Source: CAZRCG01 sp964598565
GTDB lineage: Bacteria > Bdellovibrionota > UBA2394
Reading direction: 5' to 3'
DNA length: 64,000 nucleotides
Assembly (NCBI GenBank): GCA_964598565.1
Contig: CAZRCG010000001.1
Span: forward strand, 503,798-567,797
Below, in pieces: positions 25,858-35,508 of this stretch. The notes under the pieces are model-generated. The model ran no database searches. It worked only from the letters and a program-made list of their open reading frames with translations, and was not told the DNA's origin. Every line of letters starts with the position of its first letter. Positions within the stretch are counted from its first letter, which is position 1. The position numbers and the translations under genes are program-made.

Positions 25858-27300
25858 CTACTTTCTAAAGAATGCTCTGAAATTATCAAACAGAAATTCT
25901 CGATGTCGCTGCAATAGGAGAACATAGAGAGCCAACCCAGTGACAATCGCTGCACACAATAATCCGACCGATCCTATGAAAGACATTTCTGAATTTGAAC
26001 CTTTGAAAAGGAAATAGAGATAACCAGCCAACCCTAAAGCAGAAAATACGAATGGCCTCAACTCGATAAAAAGCGTTTTGATATCAAGGCTCAAAAACCG
26101 ATACGCCACATAAAAATAAATCGGCATGGCTGCTAGAGCAGCCACAAGTCTCATCTTCAGGAAGAAGTCCATGCCAAATGCCGCTGCCCAAAGAAATAAC
26201 GGAAGATAATATGCAAAACAAATAATTGAAATTTTTGTGCTGACATCCGGCCTCCCCATTGCCCTAACCCCATCGCCAATCCCATGTACAGTCCACGAAA
26301 CCCCATGCATAAGCCCCAACCAGCCAAAGACCAGCCCAATTCCTTCCCATTTAGCCCCCAGCAAAACAAACCCCAAATGGTCTCCCATAAAAAACAAAAA
26401 CACTCCTACGGGCAGACCCACCAGAGCAAAACCCTTTGTCGCACGAATAACAGCCCTCCGAAACCGCTCACGATCATTCAACATTCTAGACAAACCGCTA
26501 AAAAGAACCGGTGCAAGCGGGCCCATTAATAATCCAAAACCTGTCGCAACAAACATATTTCCAGTCCGATACACTCCGAGCTCCTTGGATCCAAAATGGT
26601 TCCCCACAATTATTGAATCCATCCACGCAACACCCCAAATTAAAATTGCCTCAGCTGCAGCCCAAAAACCGAAGCCAATCATTTGCCGCATAACAATAAA
26701 ATCAAAGGAAAACTTTATGCGATGTTTCGCCAGCGAAGTCGCCATGATTAACTGAACAAACGACCCGACCAAAGAGCCCCAAACCATCGCATAATAGCCA
26801 TATCCCTCAAGTGCTAGGGGAATGGAAATAAAGCCCGGTACCACGGCGGAAAAAATCCGAACAAAAAAAAGTCTCCGGAAATCAAGGTCCCCTTGCATCA
26901 AAGCAAGTTGACTGGCAGTTAGCGACATGAGGACAATTTGAATACCTTGGAGCCGAACAACTTCGACTAAACGCGGATCATTCCAAAACGAACTAATATG
27001 GTGGGCCATTGAGAACACTATTAAATACACAATGCATCCCAACAAAAAATTCATACTCAGAACGGTTTCGGAGGCCTTAACTCGATTCATTTGAGTTTGA
27101 ACAAGGGCCGCAGATAAGCCTGCCTCCCAAAAAAGTTGACTGAACGAGATGATAATTGCCGCTGCCGTTACTACCCCAAAATCATTCGGCACCAAGATTC
27201 TCGCTAGAATTAGATAGATCACGGGTTGAGCTAATTTTGAGACAATTTCTCCCAAAAGGGACCATCGAGAAGCTGAAAAAATGGAAGAAGGAGGAGACAT
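25858..27300 (-). CDS. wzx: Polysaccharide flippase, Wzx-like
   Basis: 480 residues with about 12-14 hydrophobic helices (for example VIYLILARIL, GCIVYLIVFSMAHH, GFALVGLPVGVFLFFMG, LFLWAAAFGMDFFL). The N-terminal pattern (RWSLLGEIVSKLAQPVIYLILARILVPNDFGVV) is typical of O-antigen/teichuronic acid exporters of the MOP superfamily. It would flip lipid-linked repeat units to the periplasm for the Wzy-like polymerase at 28313. The gene is visibly AT-richer than the housekeeping blocks, as is usual for such loci. Confidence 0.85.
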   Translation of the reverse strand: MSPPSSIFSASRWSLLGEIVSKLAQPVIYLILARILVPNDFGVVTAAAIIISFSQLFWEAGLSAALVQTQMNRVKASETVLSMNFLLGCIVYLIVFSMAHHISSFWNDPRLVEVVRLQGIQIVLMSLTASQLALMQGDLDFRRLFFVRIFSAVVPGFISIPLALEGYGYYAMVWGSLVGSFVQLIMATSLAKHRIKFSFDFIVMRQMIGFGFWAAAEAILIWGVAWMDSIIVGNHFGSKELGVYRTGNMFVATGFGLLMGPLAPVLFSGLSRMLNDRERFRRAVIRATKGFALVGLPVGVFLFFMGDHLGFVLLGAKWEGIGLVFGWLGLMHGVSWTVHGIGDGVRAMGRPDVSTKISIICFAYYLPLFLWAAAFGMDFFLKMRLVAALAAMPIYFYVAYRFLSLDIKTLFIELRPFVFSALGLAGYLYFLFKGSNSEMSFIGSVGLLCAAIVTGLALYVLLLQRHREFLFDNFRAFFRK

Positions 27301-27425
27301 ACTTTATCCTCGAATCAAGGTAGCTGGCCCATTGCGACGAAACAATCTATATTCCGACACTGTACATGGAATTGGGTGTCTGTTTGATTTGCCAACGGTG
27401 AGCTAATATCGTTAATTCAGGTGAG

Positions 27426-28316
27426 GTGAGCCCCTTTAGAATCATCGCTATCGTGCCAATCCATAATGGAATGCCTCACATTTTGACTTGCCTAGACTCA
27501 CTCCGCAAGGAAGCCTCCTCTGACTTTACGCTTGAAACATTAGTCATTGATGACGGCTCGCAGGATGGCTCCACTCAAATAATACGACAGCATTTCCCAT
27601 CGACGACAATCCTTCCTGGAAACGGCTCGCTTTGGTGGACAGGGGCGGCGAGCATGGGAACCGATTGGGCCCTAAATCAGAATGCTGATTACATTTTTCT
27701 TTTGAACCATGACGACACCCTCGAGCCAGGTACAGTTCACAAACTTCTTGAGTTCTGCCTAAAGCAAGAAAAGAGCGTCGCATGCTCGGCGGTATTGTTA
27801 GGTGATCAGTCTGAATCTGCTTTATGCGGTTATAATCTGACTTACTTCAAATGGTATCTTCAGCCAAACATACGAAACAGATCAGAGATTACACAATCAG
27901 ACTTTGTATTGCGCTGTGATCTAAACGGAGGTCATGGAGTGTTGATTCCACTGAAAGCGTTTAAAGAGCTCAGCCCTTTATGGCGGCCAAAGCTATTTCC
28001 TCATTATGCTGGTGACTTCGATTTCTATTTCCAGATACGAAAAGCAGGATATCAGCCGTTCATTGTCGGCGGCGCGGTTGTAAAAAACACGACAGAAAGC
28101 AGTGGTTTGCTGAGCGGCACACGGCTAAGCAAAAGCTCCCAGATTGTGGGCTATCTTACAAGCAGGCGCTCCGTTTCAAACTTACGTGACCGGCCACTCC
28201 TGGCTCTGCTGAACTTTCCGTGGGGTCTAAATTTCATTTGGGCAGTGATTCTGTTCGCAGTTCCAATTTTTTGCTCTATCTTTTTCAAGTTTCGCCGAGC
28301 CAGGAACGGTGTATGA
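27426..28316 (+). CDS. Family 2 glycosyltransferase
   Basis: 296 residues from a GTG at 27426. IIAIVPIHNGMPHILTCLDSL is the GT-A start, LVIDDGSQDGS the nucleotide strand, GNGSLWWTGAASMG and LNHDDTLEPG the donor-site region of rhamnosyltransferase-like enzymes. A C-terminal hydrophobic segment (FIWAVILFAVPIFCSIFF) may anchor it to the membrane. The last bases overlap the start of the polymerase gene (ATGA). Confidence 0.85.
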   Translation: MSPFRIIAIVPIHNGMPHILTCLDSLRKEASSDFTLETLVIDDGSQDGSTQIIRQHFPSTTILPGNGSLWWTGAASMGTDWALNQNADYIFLLNHDDTLEPGTVHKLLEFCLKQEKSVACSAVLLGDQSESALCGYNLTYFKWYLQPNIRNRSEITQSDFVLRCDLNGGHGVLIPLKAFKELSPLWRPKLFPHYAGDFDFYFQIRKAGYQPFIVGGAVVKNTTESSGLLSGTRLSKSSQIVGYLTSRRSVSNLRDRPLLALLNFPWGLNFIWAVILFAVPIFCSIFFKFRRARNGV

Positions 28317-29422
28317 ATTTTTTAGCAAGATTTTTAATATTCACCCTTCCGCTTTCGCTCCTCAGTGTGAACATAGGCGGCCTTGAATTTTATCCTGGCT
28401 TTCTGTTACTTCCCTTTGGGCTTGCCAATTTGTTACTAATGGCTAAGAGTCCACAGGCCCATATCCTGCGTTCATATTCCTTGTGGTTGGGATTCTTTTG
28501 TTTGATGATCCTAATTCAATCCACGGCCAAAGCCTTCTTAGCAAAAGATCTTCTCAAAATGATGTTCTTCATTCTTATGTTTAATTCTCTGTCTTTTCTC
28601 GCCATCCGAAGCAAAATAGATGTCCTGAAGATTTTGGATTCGGCTATATGTTTTATGGTTATTTTTGGAGTGGCTCAAATTGTTTTAGCTCTGACGGGAA
28701 ACCGCGAACTTGCGACTTTTTTGCATCTATTTTTGCATCCAGATTCTTATGGCGGCGTAGACCAGCGAGGATTTGGATTTATTCAAACCTTTCGGGTTGG
28801 CTCGCTCACTTTAGAACCAAGTTATTTCGCGTTCACGACTTCCGTTCATGCTCTTCTCACGAATAGTAAATCGACTCGTCGGTTTTGCGTCGTTGGAATC
28901 CTCATAAGTTTTTCCTTGATTACAGTATACGCCTGGCTCGGAATTCTAGCTTATTACTTGCTACGAAAATGTCGCTTTTCAAGCCTATTTTTTTATTGGG
29001 GCGTGCTAGCTGCTCACCTATATTTTGTGGCGACACTTTACCAGGACGTGCCAGATCTGTTTTTCTTAACTTTTTTTGACCGCTATGCTGGCCTCGTCGA
29101 ATTTTCGAGCCACTTTGGCTATCTGGAAATTTTGGGTGGTTCAACGGGAGTTGATGAGTCCTACCCTATAAATCTCATAAGGCCTTACAGCAACCTCGGG
29201 TCTGTTCTATTCTTATTGGGCATTCTAGGCTTTATCCTTTACATTACGATTTTGAGATCTGTCGAAAAACAGTCTAGAAAGCCCGAAGTCATTGCCATGA
29301 TTTTTCTCACGATGTTTAATTTCTATTATTTGACTTCTTGGCCAGTAATCCCAGCATTTATATTTTTAGCGCTCTCGCAGGCGCACAATGAAAAAAATCG
29401 AGCTATAACGCGTGAAAGTTAG
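28313..29422 (+). CDS. wzy: O-antigen/exopolysaccharide polymerase-like membrane protein (Wzy type)
   Basis: 369 residues from the ATG at 28313, overlapping the previous stop. About ten hydrophobic segments are visible (for example FLIFTLPLSLLSVNIGG, LWLGFFCLMILIQS, VFLFLLGILGFILYITIL), with a large hydrophilic loop around residues 220-300 as in Wzy. Wzy proteins are too divergent for firm motifs. Topology and position beside wzx, wzz and glycosyltransferases are the evidence. Confidence 0.7.
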   Translation: MNFLARFLIFTLPLSLLSVNIGGLEFYPGFLLLPFGLANLLLMAKSPQAHILRSYSLWLGFFCLMILIQSTAKAFLAKDLLKMMFFILMFNSLSFLAIRSKIDVLKILDSAICFMVIFGVAQIVLALTGNRELATFLHLFLHPDSYGGVDQRGFGFIQTFRVGSLTLEPSYFAFTTSVHALLTNSKSTRRFCVVGILISFSLITVYAWLGILAYYLLRKCRFSSLFFYWGVLAAHLYFVATLYQDVPDLFFLTFFDRYAGLVEFSSHFGYLEILGGSTGVDESYPINLIRPYSNLGSVLFLLGILGFILYITILRSVEKQSRKPEVIAMIFLTMFNFYYLTSWPVIPAFIFLALSQAHNEKNRAITRES

Positions 29423-30158
29423 TGTTGTCATACCGTGCTTTAATTCTGCCAACCTGATTCGCACATTAGATTCCGTGGTAAATCAAACACTCCCACCTCA
29501 TGAGATTCTGCTAGTCGATGACTGCAGTTCAGACATCGCTTTCAACGAGTTATTGAATAAAGTCGCAGCCACCTATCCGGTCAAAATAATAAGAAACTCT
29601 AAAAATCTCGGGCCCGCCGCGACTAGAAATGCTGGCTGGGACTTAGCTGCGGGGGATTACATTGCATTCTTAGATTCTGACGATACTTGGCTAGTCAGCA
29701 AACTAGAAGTTCAGCTGGCCTTTATGAAAGAACATCCCGAATATCTGATAACGACACATTTTTTTGACTTTCAAAAGAGGCGTCGACATGGTCTGGTAAC
29801 CTTTCACGATTTACTTTTCTCCAATTGTATCTCTCCCTCTTGTATGATCGTCAGCAAAGCACTAACGACACGGTTTGATGAGTCCTTTCGCTACTGTGAA
29901 GACCATGAGTTTGCCATTTCCTCTAGTTTGGTTACCCCTATCTATCTTTTAAATGGCGAGTACACACTACTAGGGCGTCGACCACACTCCCCTGGTGGGC
30001 TTTCCGCCAGCACTTGGAAAATGCGTCAAGGACAAATTAGAATTTTCTGGAAACTTTACAAACTGGGTACCATAGGTTTCGTTCGTGCTTGTTCTCTCAG
30101 CCTTTTAGCCCTCCTAAAGCACCTCTTTAAATGCATTTATTCTACGACTAAGAGCTAG
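29412..30158 (+). CDS. Family 2 glycosyltransferase
   Basis: 248 residues from a GTG at 29412, inside the last 11 bases of the polymerase gene. VSVVIPCFNSANLIRTLDS, ILLVDDCSSD, GPAATRNAGW and IAFLDSDDTW are classical GT2 motifs including the DxD. FRYCEDHEFAI is the ED motif. A short hydrophobic tail is present. Donor and acceptor unknown. Confidence 0.88.
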   Translation: MKVSVVIPCFNSANLIRTLDSVVNQTLPPHEILLVDDCSSDIAFNELLNKVAATYPVKIIRNSKNLGPAATRNAGWDLAAGDYIAFLDSDDTWLVSKLEVQLAFMKEHPEYLITTHFFDFQKRRRHGLVTFHDLLFSNCISPSCMIVSKALTTRFDESFRYCEDHEFAISSSLVTPIYLLNGEYTLLGRRPHSPGGLSASTWKMRQGQIRIFWKLYKLGTIGFVRACSLSLLALLKHLFKCIYSTTKS

Positions 30159-30224
30159 ATCGAACAGTCAGTTCTGTCTGATAGGTATTTTTTTCTAACT
30201 ATAAGTGCAAAGCTGAGTGTAGAA

Positions 30225-31307
30225 GTGAGTATGACTAGTCCGACAGATGGCGTAAACATAGTCGAGGTTTGGAACCTTATTGCCGAGAAAAGAAAGTTAT
30301 TTCTTTCCGTCGTAGGTGCTTTTTTTATTTTAGGATTAATTCTCTGTGTTGTTCTGCCTAAGAACTACCAGTCAAAGGCCTCTATCTTGCCTGCCATTTC
30401 TGGCCAAGATGGTGTAGGAAAAACAACAGACCAGCTGGGTGCAATAGCAGGTCTGTTGGGAGCAGATTTTGGTCGATCAAGCTCAACAAAGATTCTCATT
30501 TCTGTACTAAAAAGTCGAACCCTGGGCGATCGGGTAATTGAAAGGCTGAAACTCTGGGATCAACTGGTTCCTCAAGAGCCCGGTGGGGATGCCTCTGAAA
30601 CAGCCAATCTCAAAAGACGGGAAATCGCCTATCGAATATTTTCAAGTAAGATAAAAATCAAAGAAGATAAAGAGTTACCCACGATAGTTTTGACTGCAAC
30701 GTTTAACGACCCAGATACAGCATCTGCTGTGCTTACAACTTATCTGGATGAGCTCCAACATTTTCTAAATAGCAGCACCATGACGATTGCCAAGCGCAAT
30801 CGTCAATTTATTGAGGATCGTCTGGTTGAAAATGATGCAACGCTCCTCCGCCTCGGAACCGAACTAGCACAGTTTTATCAAAGAAATGCCGTTTCCAATG
30901 CCCATGGTTCTCTAGACGTCGTTCTGAATAAAAATGACCCCTCGGGTATTTCCAAAGAATCCATCCCTACGAGGGCTAGTCATACAATCAAAAATGTTCC
31001 AAACAAAGTTTATTTTGAGCACCTATCATCGCAAAGAGAAATTCTGAGAAATGTCAACGGCCTACTATCTACTCAACGTGAAATTGCTCGAATTGATGAG
31101 GTCAAAGAGGAGATATCGTTCCAAACCCTCGACGCACCAAAAAGCCCTGCCCTGCCGTCTGGCCCTAGAAAGATTTTTATTTTAGCTATATTCTCTTTCC
31201 TAGGCCTAATTCTTGCCTTTAGCCTCGTGTATGCCTCGCAATACTGGCATTCGCTGAAGAAAGCGAAAAACTCGCGCAGTCTGCAAGAAGCGATTGCCTT
31301 TAGGTAA
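30225..31307 (+). CDS. wzz: Chain-length determinant, Wzz-like polysaccharide co-polymerase
   Basis: 360 residues from GTG at 30225 (an ATG at 30231 is equally possible). NIVEVWNLIAEKRKLFLSVVGAFFILGLILCVVLP is the Wzz domain start with transmembrane helix 1 (about residues 29-46); the second helix is near residues 317-338 (IFILAIFSFLGLILAFSLVYA), preceded by the usual proline-rich APKSPALPSGP. The periplasmic part is helical. There is no C-terminal tyrosine kinase domain. It controls chain length with the Wzy-like polymerase. Confidence 0.85.
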   Translation: MSMTSPTDGVNIVEVWNLIAEKRKLFLSVVGAFFILGLILCVVLPKNYQSKASILPAISGQDGVGKTTDQLGAIAGLLGADFGRSSSTKILISVLKSRTLGDRVIERLKLWDQLVPQEPGGDASETANLKRREIAYRIFSSKIKIKEDKELPTIVLTATFNDPDTASAVLTTYLDELQHFLNSSTMTIAKRNRQFIEDRLVENDATLLRLGTELAQFYQRNAVSNAHGSLDVVLNKNDPSGISKESIPTRASHTIKNVPNKVYFEHLSSQREILRNVNGLLSTQREIARIDEVKEEISFQTLDAPKSPALPSGPRKIFILAIFSFLGLILAFSLVYASQYWHSLKKAKNSRSLQEAIAFR

Positions 31308-31363
31308 TGTACCTACTTACCGATCGCACACGCGCAATTCAGTTCTGTTGCCGAATCAATCAC

Positions 31364-32335
31364 CTACGCTCGCACAGCCTCGGCAATACTCAACCCTTCC
31401 TGGTAGTTTGGGAGTCGCTCTAGCTTCTGAAGGACCGACTGATTGTCTCTGTGAATCAAAACGGTTGTTTCATGCAGCGGATAGATGGTCTTGCAAACGA
31501 GGCTCGGATAATCCAAAAAAAATCGCTCTAGAATGGCACTAGACCGTTCACCAGAAACAGGGTGATAGGACGCAATCAAACAAACGCATTCGGGAAAGCG
31601 AGCAAGTAAATCGACCAAATTGGCCCCCAAATGAACCTCAACCCCTTCGATATCCATTTTCAATATATCGAGTCGTCTAATTTCATGGTCATCTACCAAC
31701 TTTGCGAGTGTCGTTACAGGTATCGAGACTCCACCCATTTCCCCCTCCACAAGCTTACTCGCACCCACTTCACTCATTCTCAGTTCCGCCATTCCACTAA
31801 AATGCGAGAGCCCCGAAGATATTGCCTCATAATTTTCAAGATCATTCATCGCTAGGTTCTTCTTTAACATCGTAAAGGCTCGGTTATCTGGTTCAAGAAA
31901 GTACACTTTACCCGAAAAGGCTCGCTTGGCGAAATAGATGCCGCTTAAGCCTGTCGATGCCCCTGCATCAATACACACAGATTCAGGTGTCAAAATATCC
32001 AGTAGGGTGTAACCACGAAGTTCGTTAATCAGCTCAAACATTGGAAAATGGTCTACATAAAAAATCTCCCGTCCAATCTCAATACGCCAAGCATTTCGAA
32101 AGACATCAAACGAGAAACAAGGCTCATATTCCCAAGTGGGTGCATACCCATATCGAGGGTCAAAGCTAATGCAATACTTACTGCCAACCCACGACACCTG
32201 GAAGTCCTTGAGAGAACCGAAATCTCGCTCTGTTCTAGCTATCAACCTTTGCATAAAATAATTGCGTGCAAAAACAAGAGCTGCTCTTCGCGACTGCTTT
32301 CTAAACCAATTCTTAAAAATATGGGTGCTATACAC
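31364..32335 (-). CDS. FkbM family methyltransferase
   Basis: 323 residues. SVCIDAGASTGLSGIYFAKR is motif I, VYFLEPDNRAFTMLKKNL the SAM-ribose strand and LDILKMDIEGVEVHLG the FkbM hallmark. FkbM enzymes usually O-methylate polyketides, sugars or glycans; here the glycan of this locus is the likely target. It converges with the wzz gene. Confidence 0.85.
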   Translation of the reverse strand: MYSTHIFKNWFRKQSRRAALVFARNYFMQRLIARTERDFGSLKDFQVSWVGSKYCISFDPRYGYAPTWEYEPCFSFDVFRNAWRIEIGREIFYVDHFPMFELINELRGYTLLDILTPESVCIDAGASTGLSGIYFAKRAFSGKVYFLEPDNRAFTMLKKNLAMNDLENYEAISSGLSHFSGMAELRMSEVGASKLVEGEMGGVSIPVTTLAKLVDDHEIRRLDILKMDIEGVEVHLGANLVDLLARFPECVCLIASYHPVSGERSSAILERFFLDYPSLVCKTIYPLHETTVLIHRDNQSVLQKLERLPNYQEGLSIAEAVRA

Positions 32336-32453
32336 GATTGGTTGAACTCAACACGACGTTAGCCATTGGAATCAAGTTTCGTTTCTAAGTTAGCAAATTG
32401 AGGGCCAGACAAACGCATGCGCTTAACCAAATGCGACTGTCTTGTGAAGCTTC

Positions 32454-33500
32454 TCACTTAAAAATTGCAATGGACGTTAGGGCCAAGCCAGCAATAGTCG
32501 TCATCAGGGTCACGTAAAACTCTGGCCCAAGCTTACTCTCACCCACGACAATCGTATCGCCTGGATTGACTTGGATGGGGCTGTTCATGCTTGCATTGAC
32601 TACCTTACCATTCATTCCGTAGACGACGAGGTCGGTTCTTCCAAGTCTTGAAAGACCACCTGACAATGCAATATATTTGCCCAGAGAATGATGGGGAATA
32701 AACTCCTGTTTCCCCGGATTCTTGACCCCACCCAAAACAAACACTTCTCCAGTATAGGTAGGGTAAGCGATATGGTCATTTGGAAGATTTAATACCGAGT
32801 TATCAAACTCATTGTCGATCGTAAACTTATGCGGAGAATGAAGGGTATCGCCATTCTTTAAGAATGTTGATTTCAGTTCCTTCTCATCATTTTGAATGAA
32901 TAGAACCTGTCTTCGATTAGTCTCATCATATCTAATAAGGGTCAACTTCTTGCCTTCTGCTAGGCCAACGGTAAATCCTCCGCTCAATTGAATTAGATCC
33001 CACGCAGAAGTCTCTTCTTTGACGGAAATTTCATACAGTCCTGGGAATTGAACTGTGCCCTGAACTCGAGCGCTTGCAACTTTTCTTGGCACATAAACGA
33101 CATCATTCTCCTGCAGATACGGGTTATCATCCAACATTCCCTCTCGAAAGAGCCGAACAAGACTCACTGTTCTTGATGATTTTCCTTTTCGTCTCAGCTC
33201 AATCCGATTCTCTGCTGAAAATAAGTTCACTCCACCGGCGAGTTGCAATGCCCTCAATAGGCGATCGCCCGAATTTATTCTGTATGTCCCCGGGCTCACA
33301 ACTTCACCAAGTACATGAATATCTATACCACCTGACGAATAGTCCATTTTGGCAGCCTCTTCATGGGAAAGCCTTTGTGAGCCTGGCCCCCGTCCTACCG
33401 ACGGGCCGCCCAATTCCCCAAAGTTAACTTGTCCCCAAAGCTTCAATGGAGCAGGCAAAACGATACCGCCCAAAAAACAATAAAGCATCCACTTAACCAT
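32454..33500 (-). CDS. SLBB-domain polysaccharide export protein (OPX-like, lacks PES domain)
   Basis: 348 residues with a signal peptide (MVKWMLYCFLGGIVLP..., cleavage near LWG-QV). About three SLBB-type repeats follow: IHVLGEVVSPGTYRINSG (residues about 60-118), ARVQGTVQFPGLYEIS (about 127-190) and VFVLGGVKNPGKQEF (about 248-312). A C-terminal hydrophobic helix (FYVTLMTTIAGLALTSIAIFK) ends the protein. The YxLGPGDxLxI polysaccharide-export motif of Wza-type proteins is missing. It probably forms or serves the outer export conduit for this locus. Confidence 0.75.
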   Translation of the reverse strand: MVKWMLYCFLGGIVLPAPLKLWGQVNFGELGGPSVGRGPGSQRLSHEEAAKMDYSSGGIDIHVLGEVVSPGTYRINSGDRLLRALQLAGGVNLFSAENRIELRRKGKSSRTVSLVRLFREGMLDDNPYLQENDVVYVPRKVASARVQGTVQFPGLYEISVKEETSAWDLIQLSGGFTVGLAEGKKLTLIRYDETNRRQVLFIQNDEKELKSTFLKNGDTLHSPHKFTIDNEFDNSVLNLPNDHIAYPTYTGEVFVLGGVKNPGKQEFIPHHSLGKYIALSGGLSRLGRTDLVVYGMNGKVVNASMNSPIQVNPGDTIVVGESKLGPEFYVTLMTTIAGLALTSIAIFK

Positions 33501-33556
33501 CTTCCGTTTCTAGTTGATTCCGGAAGCAATGCCAACACTATGATGAAATAATGAGC

Positions 33557-34741
33557 TCAGCGGGTTAAAACTAATGACGAGATAATGTCAAATAGTCGCC
33601 TATTGAATTGATCTTGACTCAGTTCATTTAGCCGCCTCGAGCCCTTTTCAATCAATTCTTTACAGAGAACATCGTCAGTCCAAAGTCGCTCTATTGTTCG
33701 CGTAAGTTCTTCCACTGATTCAGGCCTGAAATACAGAGCGGCATCGCCAAGCTGCTCTGGCATTCCATAAATTCCAGACACCGCAACTGGACAATTCATC
33801 GAGAAAGCTTCAAGGGGCGGTATATTAGTGGGGCCAAAGAAGGTTGGCATAACCAGCGCCCTAGCTCTTCTATAAATTGCTTTAAGTTCAAATTCTTCAA
33901 TATACCCAAGAAATATGACCTGGCTCGTCAGTTCTAAGCGCTCTACTTCCATCTTTATTTTTTCATACGCGTTCTTCGGAGATCCAGAGAGTACTAAGGC
34001 GATATCAGGATGCATTGCCTTCACTGCATGGATTGCTTGAACTAGTCTAAAGTGATTTTTATGTTCCCAGAATTGAGCGGGATAAAACAAAAACTTCTTT
34101 GGGATCTTTTTCAAGATTGAGAGGTCTTCTGTCCTCTCGCCCTCCCCCCCTACAAACGATGGTGGTGGAGCGTATGGCAACGTGAACACTTTGTTTGGAT
34201 CTGTTCCATAGGATTCTGTTACATGGACTTTGCCAATTCTTGAATCAACCAAAACTCCCTTGCTGAATCTTACAATATTTGAATAGAGATACTCCCGACT
34301 TAGATACTCTCTAGGCGAGCCGACCTCCGGAAAGCGCCTCTCATATCTATGCATCAAATCATGAACGGCTACCAGAGAGTCTACGGGCAATAGAAAGCTA
34401 AAAATATCTTGAGAGGGGAAAAGCCAAAGATCACAAGCCTCTGCATCGATTTTCGAGACATCTGAAAAGAATTTAGTTCCCAGCTTCTGCTGAGTCAGCA
34501 CCGGGATAAATCTAAAATACCTATAAAATATTTTCGACAGAAGAGTCCGGCGAAACGGGATGCCACGAATACAAAATGAAGCCAGGATGGGCCTCCACAA
34601 ATCGTCCAAGTAGGCCGCCACTATTTCAAACTCTGAACTCTGAATTTTCTGCAAGGCCCCCAAAACAGATAAGTTATACTGAAACATTCCCCCAGAGTTC
34701 GGTCTACAAGCGAGCCAAACTCCTAATTTTACTTTCGTCAT
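33557..34741 (-). CDS. GT4-type glycosyltransferase
   Basis: 394 residues from the ATG at 34741, which overlaps the stop of the upstream methyltransferase (ATGA). KFLFYPAQFWEHKNHFRLVQAI, LVLSGSPKNAY, VIFLGYIEEFELKAIYRRARALVMPTFFGPTNIPPLEAF (the E-x7-E type donor site) and PEQLGDAALYF are classical GT-B family 4 motifs. Cytoplasmic. Confidence 0.88.
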   Translation of the reverse strand: MTKVKLGVWLACRPNSGGMFQYNLSVLGALQKIQSSEFEIVAAYLDDLWRPILASFCIRGIPFRRTLLSKIFYRYFRFIPVLTQQKLGTKFFSDVSKIDAEACDLWLFPSQDIFSFLLPVDSLVAVHDLMHRYERRFPEVGSPREYLSREYLYSNIVRFSKGVLVDSRIGKVHVTESYGTDPNKVFTLPYAPPPSFVGGEGERTEDLSILKKIPKKFLFYPAQFWEHKNHFRLVQAIHAVKAMHPDIALVLSGSPKNAYEKIKMEVERLELTSQVIFLGYIEEFELKAIYRRARALVMPTFFGPTNIPPLEAFSMNCPVAVSGIYGMPEQLGDAALYFRPESVEELTRTIERLWTDDVLCKELIEKGSRRLNELSQDQFNRRLFDIISSLVLTR

Positions 34742-35508
34742 GCCCTGCCTACAAAACAGGCTCCCCACGAAGAAAGGCTCAGTTCCTCCCCCGTCATCCA
34801 CTCTCGGGCATAGAGGACTTCAAATCCCATTTGGCTCATGAAGAACTTCACTTCAGGAATAAAAAAATAACGCATCGAGTGTTTCTCTTGTAGTTCATGG
34901 AGACTTGCCGCCATCTTGTCTTTTATAAATATCTGATAATCGACGTCGACAATATTCTCGCTAAAACGATTATGAGGCTCAGCTACTCGCACAACACTTA
35001 GAAAGTCATTCTCAAACCTCTTTACTGTCACTCGAGGCTTCTGATCAAGAACCGCCGGCCCGTACCAACAATCAAAGACCATGATCGCTCCAGGATCAAG
35101 ATGTTCTCTGGATGTTCTTAAAAAATCCACCAAGTCTTGGTTACTTGTCTGATAACTAAAAACGTGAAACAAAGAAATGACCGCATCGAATGTCCCGTTC
35201 TGGCGAAAACTACGAACATCCCCCTTGAAGAATCTAAGAGCTCCAGTAAAATTTTTGTCAGCCTTCATACAATTTTGACTGGCTTGCTCAAGCATCCGGT
35301 CTGAAAAGTCGACCCCCGTTACATCAAAGTGTCGCTCTGCCAGCAAAGCAGCATGCCTCCCGGTACCGCACCCCAAATCCAAAATTCTACGTGCTTTCGG
35401 TGCAAACGCCTTCAAAAGTGTCACGACGTGGTCTACTTCGGCTACATAATTTTTGTCTTTGTAGAGGAGGTCGTAGTACTTAGCATAATCGAGAAAAACC
35501 GACATCAA
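34738..35508 (-). CDS. Class I SAM-dependent methyltransferase
   Basis: 256 residues. FLDYAKYYDLLYKDKNY, ILDLGCGTGRHAALLAERHFDVTGVD (motifs I and II) and FDAVISLFHVFSYQT are typical of sugar or small-molecule methyltransferases found in nucleotide-sugar clusters. It overlaps both neighbours by four bases, so it is translationally coupled to the aminotransferase upstream and the GT4 gene downstream. The substrate may be the aminosugar, by context only. Confidence 0.82.
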   Translation of the reverse strand: MMSVFLDYAKYYDLLYKDKNYVAEVDHVVTLLKAFAPKARRILDLGCGTGRHAALLAERHFDVTGVDFSDRMLEQASQNCMKADKNFTGALRFFKGDVRSFRQNGTFDAVISLFHVFSYQTSNQDLVDFLRTSREHLDPGAIMVFDCWYGPAVLDQKPRVTVKRFENDFLSVVRVAEPHNRFSENIVDVDYQIFIKDKMAASLHELQEKHSMRYFFIPEVKFFMSQMGFEVLYAREWMTGEELSLSSWGACFVGRA

